From: Putridiphycobacter roseus
GTDB taxonomy: Bacteria > Bacteroidota > Bacteroidia > Flavobacteriales_D > Crocinitomicaceae
DNA length: 64,000 nucleotides
Direction of reading: 5' to 3'
NCBI RefSeq assembly: GCF_003234935.1
Contig: NZ_QKSB01000002.1
Coordinates: 248,001 to 312,000 of the forward strand
This document shows positions 34,850 to 43,962 of this stretch, one piece after another. A program made the position numbers and the translations under genes. Numbering within the stretch: the first letter of the stretch is position 1; the number at the start of each line of letters is the position of its first letter. A model generated the notes under the pieces. That model saw only the letters and a program-made list of their open reading frames with translations, was not told the origin of the DNA and searched no databases.

Positions 34850-35869
34850 ATGGTGTTATCTAAACGAATTTTTAATCGCAACATTTCCATCATAGGAATT
34901 CCATTAATTTTATTTGCCAGCTTAATTTTTATAGCCAAATTCATATCCCAGTCCAATCAAACCCTTCTAAGCTCAGCTATCACCATTGATTTATTGCTGA
35001 CTGTACCTATCGTCTACTTTTTACTCATCCGCAAATCCAACATACCCAAAACCACAGTTGTCCCCGTACTTATCATTGGATTAGTGATTGGTTCACAAAT
35101 TATTCCGATTGAAGAACAATCACTACTCCATACATTTAAAACATGGGGTCTACCACTGGTTGAATTATTTGTTTTCTCTTATATTTTCATTAAAATAAGA
35201 AAGGCAACACGAGCATACAAAGTTCAACAAGAAAGGCAAACTGATTTTTACGAAATATTAAAAGAAACATGTGCTGAAATAGTCCCCACCAAACTGGTTC
35301 CTTTTTTAGCCACTGAAATCGCGGTATTTTATTACGGATTTTACAAGTGGAAGAAAACGCCTTTACAAGCAAATGAATTTTCAGTACACAAAAACACGAG
35401 TACAGTTATTGTGATGTGTGTGGTATTATTTCTGGTTGGCATTGAAACTTTTGCATTACACCTCCTGCTCAACAGTTGGCATCCAATTTTTGCTTGGATA
35501 CTCACGGGGCTTAGTATTTACAGTGCTTTTCAAATAATTGGCTTCATGAAATCTATCCTTCACCGATCAATTGTAATCGATCAACGGCATTTAAAGTTGA
35601 GATTTGGTATGATGAGTGAAATGAAAATAGACTTTCAGGACATTGCGCGTGTGGAGCTATCAAATAAACAACTTGAAAAAAGTGCTACAGACAGGATGCT
35701 TTCTCCTATGGGAGACTTGGAAGGTCAAAACATGTTGATTACTTTTAAAAAACACCAAGAACTTAAACAGCTCTACGGCTTTCACAAGTCGATAATCACT
35801 GTTGGCTTACATGTAGACAACCCGATAGCATTACACCAAGCCCTGATGATCAAAATGGCGGAAAAATAG
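34850..35869 (+). CDS. membrane protein of unknown function
   Basis: A 339-residue protein I do not recognise. Hydrophobic segments lie at about 12-32, 40-57, 66-83, 93-110, 178-200 and 205-225. A central cytoplasmic stretch (about 113-175) is charged, and the C-terminal 110 residues look like a PH-like beta domain (RSIVIDQRHLKLRFGMMSEM, then DIARVELSN), similar to the YdbT/bPH module. It is monocistronic: its own -7 element precedes it and the convergent terminator lies after it. ATG 34850 is preferred over the TTG six bases upstream. Confidence 0.6.
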   Translation: MVLSKRIFNRNISIIGIPLILFASLIFIAKFISQSNQTLLSSAITIDLLLTVPIVYFLLIRKSNIPKTTVVPVLIIGLVIGSQIIPIEEQSLLHTFKTWGLPLVELFVFSYIFIKIRKATRAYKVQQERQTDFYEILKETCAEIVPTKLVPFLATEIAVFYYGFYKWKKTPLQANEFSVHKNTSTVIVMCVVLFLVGIETFALHLLLNSWHPIFAWILTGLSIYSAFQIIGFMKSILHRSIVIDQRHLKLRFGMMSEMKIDFQDIARVELSNKQLEKSATDRMLSPMGDLEGQNMLITFKKHQELKQLYGFHKSIITVGLHVDNPIALHQALMIKMAEK

Positions 35870-35873
35870 GCAT

Positions 35874-35901
35874 AAAAAAACCCTGACCGAAGTCAAGGTT
35901 T
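35874..35901 (-). terminator. intrinsic terminator with UUCG tetraloop
   Basis: On the reverse strand AAACCUUGAC and GUCAGGGUUU pair around a UUCG loop (one G-U pair), followed by seven T. It ends the 35923-36690 gene. Confidence 0.85.
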
Positions 35902-35922
35902 ATCTATATATTTTTTATGAAA

Positions 35923-36690
35923 TTAGTTTACAATCTTATTGTATTCTTTCATGAAGTTTTTATCTTCTTCATACAATTGTTTCACTTTACCTAAAATTGC
36001 TTTAGCCTCTGAAGTTTCTTCCATCACTACTAATGTTTTAGCATATTGGATGATACCGAATTTAAATACTTCTCTATCAATTTTCTTTTTAGCAGCCTCT
36101 TCAATACTATCGTCATCACTCAATACTAAAGAACCAGTATCAAAATTATCCAATAAAGCTAACGCTTCTTTTTGTTCGATTCTAAAACCACTTTTATCTC
36201 CTCTTTGGTATTTTGCAACTGCTTTTAAGAAAGCCGTTCCAATTTCTCCTTTTTCAATTTTTTCCATCAATGGTAAAACCCCCATTAATCTTCCATAATC
36301 ATTTGACTCTACTAAATTTCTAATTTGCTCAAAAACTTCCTTTTTCACTGCTGTAAAATGCGGTAAATTTGCATTATACATAGTTCTATCATCATCATCT
36401 TTTTGAATGGCTTTACCAGCATATTTCACGGCATCTTTAAATGCTCTTGGAAATTCTTCTGCTAAATCTCCACCTTTAGATATTTCTAAATTAGCTTTGG
36501 ATAAATAAAGGTATGGAATGGCATCTTTTCTAGAGTCATCAGCTGTAGTATATTTCTCCGCTTGCTTTAACAATTTTTCCAGATTACCATCTGCAAAGTA
36601 AACTATCAAATCATTATACTCAGGTCGTTGTGCGAATGAGAACGTTGTTAGTAAACCAGTTAAATATAATAATAATGTAAATTTTTTCAT
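35923..36690 (-). CDS. exported helical repeat protein of unknown function
   Basis: A 255-residue protein with a signal peptide (about 1-20, ending SFAQRPEY). The rest is helical, with TPR-like helix pairs (about 25-120 and 140-250), and is rich in Lys, Asp and Glu. The family is not recognised. A good terminator and a -7 element at 36717-36724 make it a single-gene unit. Confidence 0.65.
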   Translation of the reverse strand: MKKFTLLLYLTGLLTTFSFAQRPEYNDLIVYFADGNLEKLLKQAEKYTTADDSRKDAIPYLYLSKANLEISKGGDLAEEFPRAFKDAVKYAGKAIQKDDDDRTMYNANLPHFTAVKKEVFEQIRNLVESNDYGRLMGVLPLMEKIEKGEIGTAFLKAVAKYQRGDKSGFRIEQKEALALLDNFDTGSLVLSDDDSIEEAAKKKIDREVFKFGIIQYAKTLVVMEETSEAKAILGKVKQLYEEDKNFMKEYNKIVN

Positions 36691-36716
36691 AATAAATTCG
36701 TTTGCTTAGCTTATTT

Positions 36717-36724
36717 CAAATATA
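36717..36724 (-). promoter_or_regulatory. TAnnTTTG -7 element (TATATTTG)
   Basis: The reverse strand reads TATATTTG 26 bp before the ATG at 36690. Confidence 0.5.
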
Positions 36725-36772
36725 ATGCCTAAAAGTAGCAAAATAAAGAAATTAACAGTTTATTAACAAGTA

Positions 36773-38920
36773 TTATTCGTAAAATTTTAACAGTATATTC
36801 AAGATATCTATTGCAGCCTTTGAAATTTTTGTTCCAGGTCCAAATATCCCCATTACTCCTTTTTCATATAAAAAATCATAATCTTGCGCAGGAATAACGC
36901 CACCAGCAATAACAAGTATATCTTCCCGACCATACTTTTTCAAGGCCTCCAATACTTGCGGCACTAGCGTCTTATGTCCAGCAGCAAGGGAGGATACACC
37001 TAAAACATGTACATCATTTTCTATGGCTTGTTTAGCAGCCTCTTCTGGCGTTTGAAATAAAGGACCAATATCGACATCAAATCCAATATCAGCAAAGGAA
37101 GTTGCAATAACTTTCGCTCCTCTATCGTGTCCATCTTGGCCCATTTTCGCGACCATAATTCTTGGTCTTCTTCCATCCAACGCTGCAAATTTATCCGCTA
37201 ACTGTTGGGCTTTAATAAATGCTTTATCATGCATGGCTTCCGTTGAATAAACGCCTGAAATTGATTTAATAGTCGCTTGGTACCTTCCAAATTGTTTTTC
37301 CATGGCATCTGAAATTTCTCCCAACGACGCTCGTTCTCGAGCACAATCTATGGCTAATTCGAGTAAATTACCTTCTCCTCGCGATCCTTCTTCTAGTCTT
37401 TTTAAAGCCGCCTGAACAGCTTCTTCATCCCTATCCGACTTCATTTTATTCAGCCTTTCAATTTGACCTAAACGAACTTTAGTATTGTCAATTTCTAATA
37501 TATCTAAAGGGTCTTCTTTTTCGAGTTGGTAACGATTTACACCTACAATAATATCTTTTTCGGCATCAATACGCGCTTGTTTTCTCGCCGCAGCTTCTTC
37601 TATTCTCATTTTAGGAACGCCAGACTCGATTGCTTTTGCCATCCCTCCTAATGCTTCTACCTCTTGAATTCTTTCCCAGGCTTTATCCGCAATCTCTTGG
37701 GTTAATTTTTCAACATAAAATGAACCTGCCCAAGGGTCAATAAATTTAGTGATTCCAGTTTCTTCTTGAATATAGATCTGTGTATTTCTAGCTATTCTAG
37801 CAGAAAAGTCTGTTGGTAAAGCAATGGCTTCATCTAGCGCATTGGTATGTAAAGATTGTGTTCCACCTAATGCGGCAGCCATTGCCTCAATGCAAGTTCT
37901 TGCAATATTATTATAAGGGTCTTGTGCTGTTAAACTCCAGCCCGAAGTTTGGCAATGTGTTCTCAGCGACAAGGACTTTTTATTGGCTGGATTAAATTGT
38001 TTTACCAACTTGGCCCACAACATTCTTCCTGCTCTCATTTTTGCAATTTCCATAAAGTGGTTCATACCTATGGCCCAGAAAAAAGATAAACGTGGTGCAA
38101 ATTCATCTACATTCATCCCCGCTTGTATTCCTGCTCGGATATATTCTAACCCATCCGCTAAGGTATAAGCTAATTCTAAATCCGCCGTAGCCCCTGCCTC
38201 TTGCATGTGATAGCCAGAAATTGAAATAGAGTTGAACTTCGGCATTTTTTTTGCCGTGAATTCAAAAATATCAGAAATGATGCGCATGGAATGTTTAGGA
38301 GGATAGATATACGTATTTCTAACCATAAACTCCTTTAAAATATCATTTTGAATGGTCCCTGCTAATAAGTCAGGGGTAACCCCTTGCTCTTCGGCAGCTA
38401 TGATATAAAAAGCCAATATTGGAATTACTGCGCCATTCATGGTCATGGAGACTGACATTTTATCTAGTGGAATTTGATCGAACAATATTTTCATGTCCTC
38501 TACCGAGTCAATCGCTACACCAGCCTTACCTACATCTCCAACTACCCTTGGGTGATCAGAATCGTACCCTCTATGCGTGGCCAAATCAAAAGCGACAGAA
38601 AGACCTTTTTGTCCTGCTGCTAAATTCCTTCTATAAAAAGCATTGGAATCTTCAGCAGTAGAAAATCCAGCATATTGTCGAATCGTCCACGGTCGAATGG
38701 CATACATAGTAGAATATGGACCACGCGTATTTGGTGCGATACCAGAAACAAATTCTAAATGCGTAACTTTATCTAAATCAGATGGAATGTATTCTTTTTT
38801 TAAAGCAATACCTTCAGCTGTATCAAATATAGCAGTTGCTGGTTGCTGTGCCCCATTTGAAACGCGCTTCTTACTTAATGGCTTAATTTCTTTTCTTTTC
38901 ATCTTACTTTTCGAATTCAT
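36773..38920 (-). CDS. scpA: methylmalonyl-CoA mutase, large (catalytic, B12-binding) subunit
   Basis: A 715-residue enzyme that isomerises methylmalonyl-CoA and succinyl-CoA. The N-terminal TIM barrel has [23 protein letters not shown] and GTEQ-equivalent loops; the C-terminal B12 domain (about 580-715) has [18 protein letters not shown], with the DxHxxG cobalamin ligand His. Its start overlaps the small-subunit stop by 17 bp. It serves propionate, odd-chain fatty acid or branched amino acid catabolism. Confidence 0.95.
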   Translation of the reverse strand: MNSKSKMKRKEIKPLSKKRVSNGAQQPATAIFDTAEGIALKKEYIPSDLDKVTHLEFVSGIAPNTRGPYSTMYAIRPWTIRQYAGFSTAEDSNAFYRRNLAAGQKGLSVAFDLATHRGYDSDHPRVVGDVGKAGVAIDSVEDMKILFDQIPLDKMSVSMTMNGAVIPILAFYIIAAEEQGVTPDLLAGTIQNDILKEFMVRNTYIYPPKHSMRIISDIFEFTAKKMPKFNSISISGYHMQEAGATADLELAYTLADGLEYIRAGIQAGMNVDEFAPRLSFFWAIGMNHFMEIAKMRAGRMLWAKLVKQFNPANKKSLSLRTHCQTSGWSLTAQDPYNNIARTCIEAMAAALGGTQSLHTNALDEAIALPTDFSARIARNTQIYIQEETGITKFIDPWAGSFYVEKLTQEIADKAWERIQEVEALGGMAKAIESGVPKMRIEEAAARKQARIDAEKDIIVGVNRYQLEKEDPLDILEIDNTKVRLGQIERLNKMKSDRDEEAVQAALKRLEEGSRGEGNLLELAIDCARERASLGEISDAMEKQFGRYQATIKSISGVYSTEAMHDKAFIKAQQLADKFAALDGRRPRIMVAKMGQDGHDRGAKVIATSFADIGFDVDIGPLFQTPEEAAKQAIENDVHVLGVSSLAAGHKTLVPQVLEALKKYGREDILVIAGGVIPAQDYDFLYEKGVMGIFGPGTKISKAAIDILNILLKFYE

Positions 38921-40265
38921 TTTCTAAATTGAATAAATTAAAAGCATTAAAATCCCCTTTCTTGCTCGGTATTTCTTTTTCTGTACGCAACCAATCGACT
39001 TCGGTATTTGGGTACTTATTCACCCCCAATAATGTTTGGGTTTTTTCGTTGATAGCTTTGGTATATTTCTCCTTACTTTCCGTTAATAAATCTTGCAAGT
39101 AATTTGATCGAATCGCCGCTATAATCCCACCTTTTTGTTCAATTTCCATAAACAATTCCCAGGCATTTTCAATTAATTGATCTGTAATATATTCTACCGC
39201 ATAAGCTCCTGCAGCTGGATCTACTACTTGATTAGCATAGGATTCTTCTTTTAAAATCAATTGCAGATTTCTTGCCATCCTAGGCGCAAGTATTTCATCA
39301 TTGTTAGTAACCTTACTATAGGGCGATATTACCAAACTATTTACGCCTCCAAAAACGGCCGACATGGCTTCGGTGGTTTGGCGTAATAAATTATTATGTC
39401 GATCATTTTTCGCCATATTTCTATGTGTAGTAACACCCTGTATCCAAGGAGATTTATTAGCATCTAAATCCCACTGCGTTAACAAATGGGCTTGCAACTC
39501 TTTTAAGGCTCTAATTTTTGCGATACCTACTACATAATTAGATGCCGTTCCAACCTGTATGGCTATTTTATTTTCAATCCCACTAATAGCTATCCCTTCG
39601 TTTGTTAAAGTTTGAAAGTATTCATTTAAACTTGCCATGATAATGGCTAACTCCTGGGTAGCTGTTGCACCAAAATCTGCGAATGCAGCCCCATTCACAC
39701 AGAGTGTGTGGGCATTTAAAGCTAATAAAGACTGATAAACCAATCCTAAATCCTTGTGGTTATGTTGAAAAATTCCAGTAGACAAACCTTCGGTCAAGAA
39801 AGGAACATCTATACTTAATTTCCCCATTTTTTTTCCTGCTATAAAATCAGAAAATGTTTTAACTTGCTGTATATCATGAAAAATAAGATGCAAATAAATA
39901 TATTCCATCATTACTTGCTGAAAAAGTAGCTCAAAGTCTGTATTTTCACCAAGTTCAATACGCAGCCCATTGCTGCCGACATTCAATGCTTTTAAAATAA
40001 TCTGATTGGTTACTTTTGAATCCTTGTCTACAAATTCCTCTGTAATAAACCAATCATTATTGTTCTTATCCAGTAAATCTGACTTTGTGTACAACTGTTC
40101 TTTAAATTCCTCGGGATGATAATAGCTTTTAGCGTTCAAATCAATTTCCGGCTTAAAATTTAAAGAAGACAGCGGTTTTCCTTTTAAATCTTTTAAAATT
40201 TGAGCTTCCCACTCCGACAAAGTAACCGGTTCAAATTCATTAAAAACTACATGGTTAATTTTCAT
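38904..40265 (-). CDS. mutA: methylmalonyl-CoA mutase, small subunit
   Basis: A 453-residue subunit with the mutase barrel but no B12 domain, the typical small subunit of the split bacterial enzyme. Characteristic are [14 protein letters not shown] near the N-terminus and [15 protein letters not shown]. It overlaps the large-subunit gene by 17 bp and lies 20 bp after a 53-residue membrane-protein gene. Confidence 0.93.
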   Translation of the reverse strand: MKINHVVFNEFEPVTLSEWEAQILKDLKGKPLSSLNFKPEIDLNAKSYYHPEEFKEQLYTKSDLLDKNNNDWFITEEFVDKDSKVTNQIILKALNVGSNGLRIELGENTDFELLFQQVMMEYIYLHLIFHDIQQVKTFSDFIAGKKMGKLSIDVPFLTEGLSTGIFQHNHKDLGLVYQSLLALNAHTLCVNGAAFADFGATATQELAIIMASLNEYFQTLTNEGIAISGIENKIAIQVGTASNYVVGIAKIRALKELQAHLLTQWDLDANKSPWIQGVTTHRNMAKNDRHNNLLRQTTEAMSAVFGGVNSLVISPYSKVTNNDEILAPRMARNLQLILKEESYANQVVDPAAGAYAVEYITDQLIENAWELFMEIEQKGGIIAAIRSNYLQDLLTESKEKYTKAINEKTQTLLGVNKYPNTEVDWLRTEKEIPSKKGDFNAFNLFNLENEFEK

Positions 40266-40285
40266 TAGGTTTGTTTTATACTAAT

Positions 40286-40447
40286 TTAAAAATATTCTTT
40301 GACAAGTTTTACAATTGTGGATAAAATAGCAACAGAAGCAATAAATCCGGTAATAAATTGTCGCCAAAATGAGTATCCTTGACGAATTCCCCAAAAACCA
40401 CTTAAGGATGCGATTGCTAACGCAGCTAAAATAACCCAGTAAAACAT
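40286..40447 (-). CDS. 53-residue membrane protein
   Basis: A short reading frame, ATG at 40447 to TAA at 40286-40288. The peptide starts MFYWVILAALAIASLSGFWG and has two hydrophobic segments (2-18 and 31-48) joined by IRQGYSFWRQ, a hairpin topology. It fills the gap between the TPM-domain gene (21 bp upstream) and the mutase small subunit (20 bp downstream), all in the same direction. A TAACTTTG element at 40453-40460 lies 5 bp before its ATG. The function is unknown; the clean amphipathic composition and spacing make it likely real. Confidence 0.6.
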   Translation of the reverse strand: MFYWVILAALAIASLSGFWGIRQGYSFWRQFITGFIASVAILSTIVKLVKEYF

Positions 40448-40468
40448 GGCTTCAAAGTTAAAATTTAT

Positions 40469-40927
40469 TTAGAGGAATGGTAGTATTTCAATCATTCCTT
40501 TTTTAATGCCTTTTTTATACTTCCCTTTTTTTATCGCTGGGCGAATGGTATGATCAAGTATTTGTTGCCTTTTCTTTTTAGGGAAAATATCGCTAATTTT
40601 TTTACCGACAAATAATCGCACTTCATTTTTTGATTTTGAAACAAAGAGTATCACCGAATTTTCAAAAACAGTTGGTTTTATTTTCCAATGCTTATATAAT
40701 CGCATCAAATAATCCCTTAAATTGGACTGATCGGCATAATTAGAGACCGTTAAAAGCATTAATGCATGGTTAGTCTGCTTTTGTTTTTTAATAATTTTTT
40801 TATTCAAATACCATTCAGAAGCGGGGGGCAACAAGCCCTCATTATCATTCATCAAACCCTGATAATCAGGATAAATACCAGCATGTAAATGAATAGAAAA
40901 GAATAATATTAAGCAATATTTAAACAT
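40469..40927 (-). CDS. TPM-domain (YgcG-like) protein
   Basis: A 152-residue protein with a signal peptide (about 1-16) and one TPM domain. Features are VNDxxGLL-like MNDNEGLLPPASEWYLN, ALMLLTVSNY, and NSVILFVSKSKNEVRLFVGKKI. The lysine-rich tail has no membrane anchor. TPM proteins occur in the periplasm or lumen with photosystem-repair or unknown roles. It is probably co-transcribed with the small membrane protein downstream. Confidence 0.75.
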   Translation of the reverse strand: MFKYCLILFFSIHLHAGIYPDYQGLMNDNEGLLPPASEWYLNKKIIKKQKQTNHALMLLTVSNYADQSNLRDYLMRLYKHWKIKPTVFENSVILFVSKSKNEVRLFVGKKISDIFPKKKRQQILDHTIRPAIKKGKYKKGIKKGMIEILPFL

Positions 40928-40938
40928 CTTTTTTTAAT

Positions 40939-40967
40939 AAAAAAAACGGTAGGAAACCCACCGTTTT
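40939..40967 (-). terminator. intrinsic terminator of the universal stress protein gene
   Basis: AACGGT pairs with ACCGTT on the two sides of AGGAAACCC (extended by G-U pairs on the reverse strand), followed by eight T on the reverse strand. Confidence 0.85.
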
Positions 40968-41004
40968 AAATTGATAAATAACCATTAAATTTAATGGAAA
41001 CTTT

Positions 41005-41832
41005 TTACTGGGCAAAGTAAAACTGCACAGAATTAGATTTAGTAACAGGGTTTACAATTAATACCGGAATTTTAGCCGAATTAGTAATCATAACTTGTTC
41101 ATGTTTACCAGTAATAGAGGCAAACAATTGATTTTTTTGTAAATTCATTATCGCAATTAAATCTGCATTTGTTTTTTCAGCAAATTTGATTACCTCCGCA
41201 TCAAAATCTTTCGAAGATGCAATTTCAGTAGTCACTTGAATATTTCTTTCTGCGAAAAATTTATTTGCAAATATAATATTAGCCTTTACTGTAGTCAGTA
41301 AAAATTCATCCGTTTCATCTGGAATAATCACATGTACTCTTGATTTAAAGTACTTGGCCATATTAGCGACAATAGTCAATTTTTGTTTTGTTTCTTTATG
41401 TAAATCCAATGGCACCACAATATCGTCGTATCCATTTTCAGAAATTTGATCATTTTGTACAATAATAAAAGGTACCGAAGAGGAAGTAACTACTTTTAAA
41501 GCATGTGAACCTGTAATATGTTGCCATCCATGCGCACCATGTGTACCCATAATAATTAGCTCTGCGCCAGTTTCAGAAGCAAAATCTCCAATATCATCAA
41601 AAATATTCCCAATTCGGGTATGTTGAACGATTTTAATATTCGCTTTATTCTCAATTTTTTTTACAATTTCCTCTAACTTTTTTCCTGCTTTTGAAATTTC
41701 CGTTCTTTTTTCTACTACATGCAATACATGTATATCCGCATTAATAGCAGCAGCAATTACTAGTGCATGTTTTAAAGCTGCATCCGCGACTTCTGTAAAA
41801 TCATGGGGAACGATTAGAGATTTATGGTCCAT
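41005..41832 (-). CDS. tandem universal stress protein (UspA)
   Basis: A 275-residue protein with two UspA domains (about 1-140 and 148-275). The first has IIMGTHGAHGWQHITGSHALKVV, close to the G-x-x-G-x-x-x-x-x-x-G-S ATP-binding loop. The second ends SITGKHEQVMITNSAKIPVLIVN, a matching but weaker loop. It is a soluble nucleotide-binding stress protein. It has its own promoter-like element and terminator. Confidence 0.92.
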   Translation of the reverse strand: MDHKSLIVPHDFTEVADAALKHALVIAAAINADIHVLHVVEKRTEISKAGKKLEEIVKKIENKANIKIVQHTRIGNIFDDIGDFASETGAELIIMGTHGAHGWQHITGSHALKVVTSSSVPFIIVQNDQISENGYDDIVVPLDLHKETKQKLTIVANMAKYFKSRVHVIIPDETDEFLLTTVKANIIFANKFFAERNIQVTTEIASSKDFDAEVIKFAEKTNADLIAIMNLQKNQLFASITGKHEQVMITNSAKIPVLIVNPVTKSNSVQFYFAQ

Positions 41833-41860
41833 AGGTTTAGTTTCTTGGTTTTGATTGTCG

Positions 41861-41868
41861 CAAATTTA
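41861..41868 (-). promoter_or_regulatory. TAnnTTTG -7 element (TAAATTTG) of the stress protein gene
   Basis: The reverse strand reads TAAATTTG 28 bp upstream of the ATG at 41832. Confidence 0.5.
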
Positions 41869-41906
41869 AAAATTATAAATTTACATGGGGTCAAATTAAT
41901 AAAATA

Positions 41907-42827
41907 TTAACTATAATTTACCTTTTTTCTATTATTTTTTTTCAAATAGGCGTTAGTAAAAATAGCCAATAAAATAATTCCACCACCCAAATAAAACCCT
42001 AGGGACATTTTCTCTTGATTGGGATATAAAATTAAGGCGATAATAATGGTATAAATTGGTTCCATATTAATACTCACACTGACTGTAAAAGGGGTGACAA
42101 ATTCCATTACCCAGACACTTACCAAAAAAGCAAAAGTGGTGCACACTAGGGAAAGAATTAATAGGAACATAAAGCTATCTTTCGACATGACTAAGAGTCC
42201 AGTATTCCACTCCTGCATAAACAGTAAACCTATACCCGAAACCATGCATGCCCCTATCATTTCAATTTTTGTAATTTTAAAAGATGAAATTGTTTTAACA
42301 TATTTACCATTTAAAACCGTAAAAAGGGAGGCCAGAAAAGCCGATATAATGCCAAAGGTAATGCCTAAGACATATTTAAATTCAAAGCCGAAAATGATGA
42401 CAATACCAACAATAATAAAGAGACTAATCACAATTTCAGAAAAACGAACTTTTCTTTTAAATATAAGCGGTTCTAGAAAAGAGGTAAATAAGGTAGATAA
42501 AGTCATACAAACCACACCAATCGAAATGGTACTTACTTTAATGGCAAAGAAGAAAGCAAACCAATGTAAGGCAATCACCCCTCCTATTCCTAGTAATATA
42601 AAATATTCCTTTCGGGATAGTTTCCGACTTTTCTTTAGAAACACACCAATTAATAACAAAGATAATGCGGCTATACCTGTGCGATAAAATACAATTTTAA
42701 AAGACATGGCAACTTGGTTAATTTCAAAGTTACCATGGTCATTGGTCGGTAAGTGAATAAAATCTCCCAAAATCCCAGTCAAGCCCCAAATAAGGACAAT
42801 CAGGTTTAAAATGACTTGGTATTTCAT
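41907..42827 (-). CDS. EamA/DMT-superfamily transporter
   Basis: A 306-residue protein with ten hydrophobic segments in two five-helix EamA repeats, e.g. RTGIAALSLLLIGVFL and the second-half FTVSVSINMEPIYTIIIAL. It is a drug/metabolite-type permease, probably an exporter of small metabolites; substrate unknown. The ATG at 42827 is preferred over a GTG 18 bp upstream. Confidence 0.88.
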   Translation of the reverse strand: MKYQVILNLIVLIWGLTGILGDFIHLPTNDHGNFEINQVAMSFKIVFYRTGIAALSLLLIGVFLKKSRKLSRKEYFILLGIGGVIALHWFAFFFAIKVSTISIGVVCMTLSTLFTSFLEPLIFKRKVRFSEIVISLFIIVGIVIIFGFEFKYVLGITFGIISAFLASLFTVLNGKYVKTISSFKITKIEMIGACMVSGIGLLFMQEWNTGLLVMSKDSFMFLLILSLVCTTFAFLVSVWVMEFVTPFTVSVSINMEPIYTIIIALILYPNQEKMSLGFYLGGGIILLAIFTNAYLKKNNRKKVNYS

Positions 42828-42854
42828 TGTATTTTTCAAGGGCACAATGATACT

Positions 42855-42893
42855 AAAAAAAAAGCGTGCATTGATGAATCAAGCACGCTTTTA
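42855..42893 (-). terminator. intrinsic terminator of the 42911-43564 gene
   Basis: AAAGCGTGC (42861-42869) pairs with GCACGCTTT (42883-42891), with a nested TTGAT/ATCAA; a run of A at 42855-42863 gives the T-tract on the reverse strand. Confidence 0.88.
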
Positions 42894-42910
42894 AAGTACA
42901 ATAAATAAAC

Positions 42911-43564
42911 TTATTTTACAGCCGATTTCTTTTCTCTAATCATTTCGACTTTTGACACTGTTTCTTTAATTTCTGTTTCTTTTTTTGCCTTATCTTGATT
43001 CCCAGCTTTTATAGCCTCTTCTGCATTGGCAATTTGTTTTTTAGCATCTTTGATGATGTCTTCTTGTTTTTCAAGCTCCTCTTTGATATCCTTCAACTCA
43101 TCTTCTTTTTCTTTTTGAATTTTTTCGACTTCTTTCGCTTCCTCTTCAATGATATTTTTAGCGGTCGCTACTGCAAAATCGTATAATTTCTTTTCAAAAA
43201 CCTTATATTCAGTCGGGTGATCTTTAGAATTTACAAAAGCACCCCCCAAGTCGATTTTCACTAAAACATTTACACCACCTTTAGTAAGGGCTTCAATTTT
43301 TGCGTAGGCGTCAAAAGTATTATCTCCTATTTCTTTTAATTTACAATCATCTGCAAAATAAACATCTTTAGTCGATAATTTTCCTTTCCACGATTTCATT
43401 TCTTCTTTTAGATCCTTGGCAATGGTTTTTTCATCTCCATAAGGAATGGTAACAAAATAGCCGTTTTCTGCTCCGTCTACATCTACTTTTTGTTCTTTGA
43501 TGGTAATTTGCGCTGATAAGGAAAACCCCATAACAACGAGTAATAAACTGGTAAATAATTTCAT
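42911..43564 (-). CDS. exported protein with long coiled coil
   Basis: A 217-residue protein with a signal peptide (1-18, SLSAQITI), a globular part (about 25-135) and a strongly charged C-terminal coiled coil (about 137-210, rich in Lys/Glu with few other residues). The family is not recognised. A periplasmic structural or scaffold role is possible but not shown. Confidence 0.65.
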   Translation of the reverse strand: MKLFTSLLLVVMGFSLSAQITIKEQKVDVDGAENGYFVTIPYGDEKTIAKDLKEEMKSWKGKLSTKDVYFADDCKLKEIGDNTFDAYAKIEALTKGGVNVLVKIDLGGAFVNSKDHPTEYKVFEKKLYDFAVATAKNIIEEEAKEVEKIQKEKEDELKDIKEELEKQEDIIKDAKKQIANAEEAIKAGNQDKAKKETEIKETVSKVEMIREKKSAVK

Positions 43565-43614
43565 AAGATTAGTTTTGTTTTAAAAATACTACTTCACCAT
43601 TAAAAAACAAAATT

Positions 43615-43962
43615 TTATTGGTTTTTGTTTTTATTAAAATTTACCATATTATTAATGGTGTCTAACGCTGCTTCATACAATTGATATAAGGAATCTGGCG
43701 TATTACTATAGTAAGCCAAGGTACTTTCCATTTGATTCTTATCCAACCCTTTCTCTCTTAAAATTTGATTCGAAGCACTATCTAGTGTTTTTCTGTACAC
43801 TTTTGGTCTTTTATGCACTTGCTCGTAATAAGCTTCCATTATTTCAAGGTCAATAATCGTTTCAATGAGTAAATCTTTTTCAATTAAATCCGCAGGCGGT
43901 AATTCCGTGTTTTTCGAATTACAGCCAAAAAGAAAAACTAAAAGAACCCCCCAGTACCTCAT
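43615..43962 (-). CDS. DUF4296 lipoprotein
   Basis: A 115-residue protein with a lipoprotein signal (VLLVFLFGCNSK, lipobox Cys at residue 14) and a helical DUF4296 domain (LIETIIDLEIMEAYYEQVH). It starts at the 3' end of the dihydroorotase gene with a 4-bp overlap, a pairing common in Bacteroidota. Role unknown. Confidence 0.78.
   Translation of the reverse strand: MRYWGVLLVFLFGCNSKNTELPPADLIEKDLLIETIIDLEIMEAYYEQVHKRPKVYRKTLDSASNQILREKGLDKNQMESTLAYYSNTPDSLYQLYEAALDTINNMVNFNKNKNQ

Noticed and set aside
42094..42687. 197-codon open frame on the + strand
   Set aside because: It lies wholly inside the EamA transporter gene on the other strand and has a Lys/Thr/Ile-rich composition with no domain; a shadow of the real gene.
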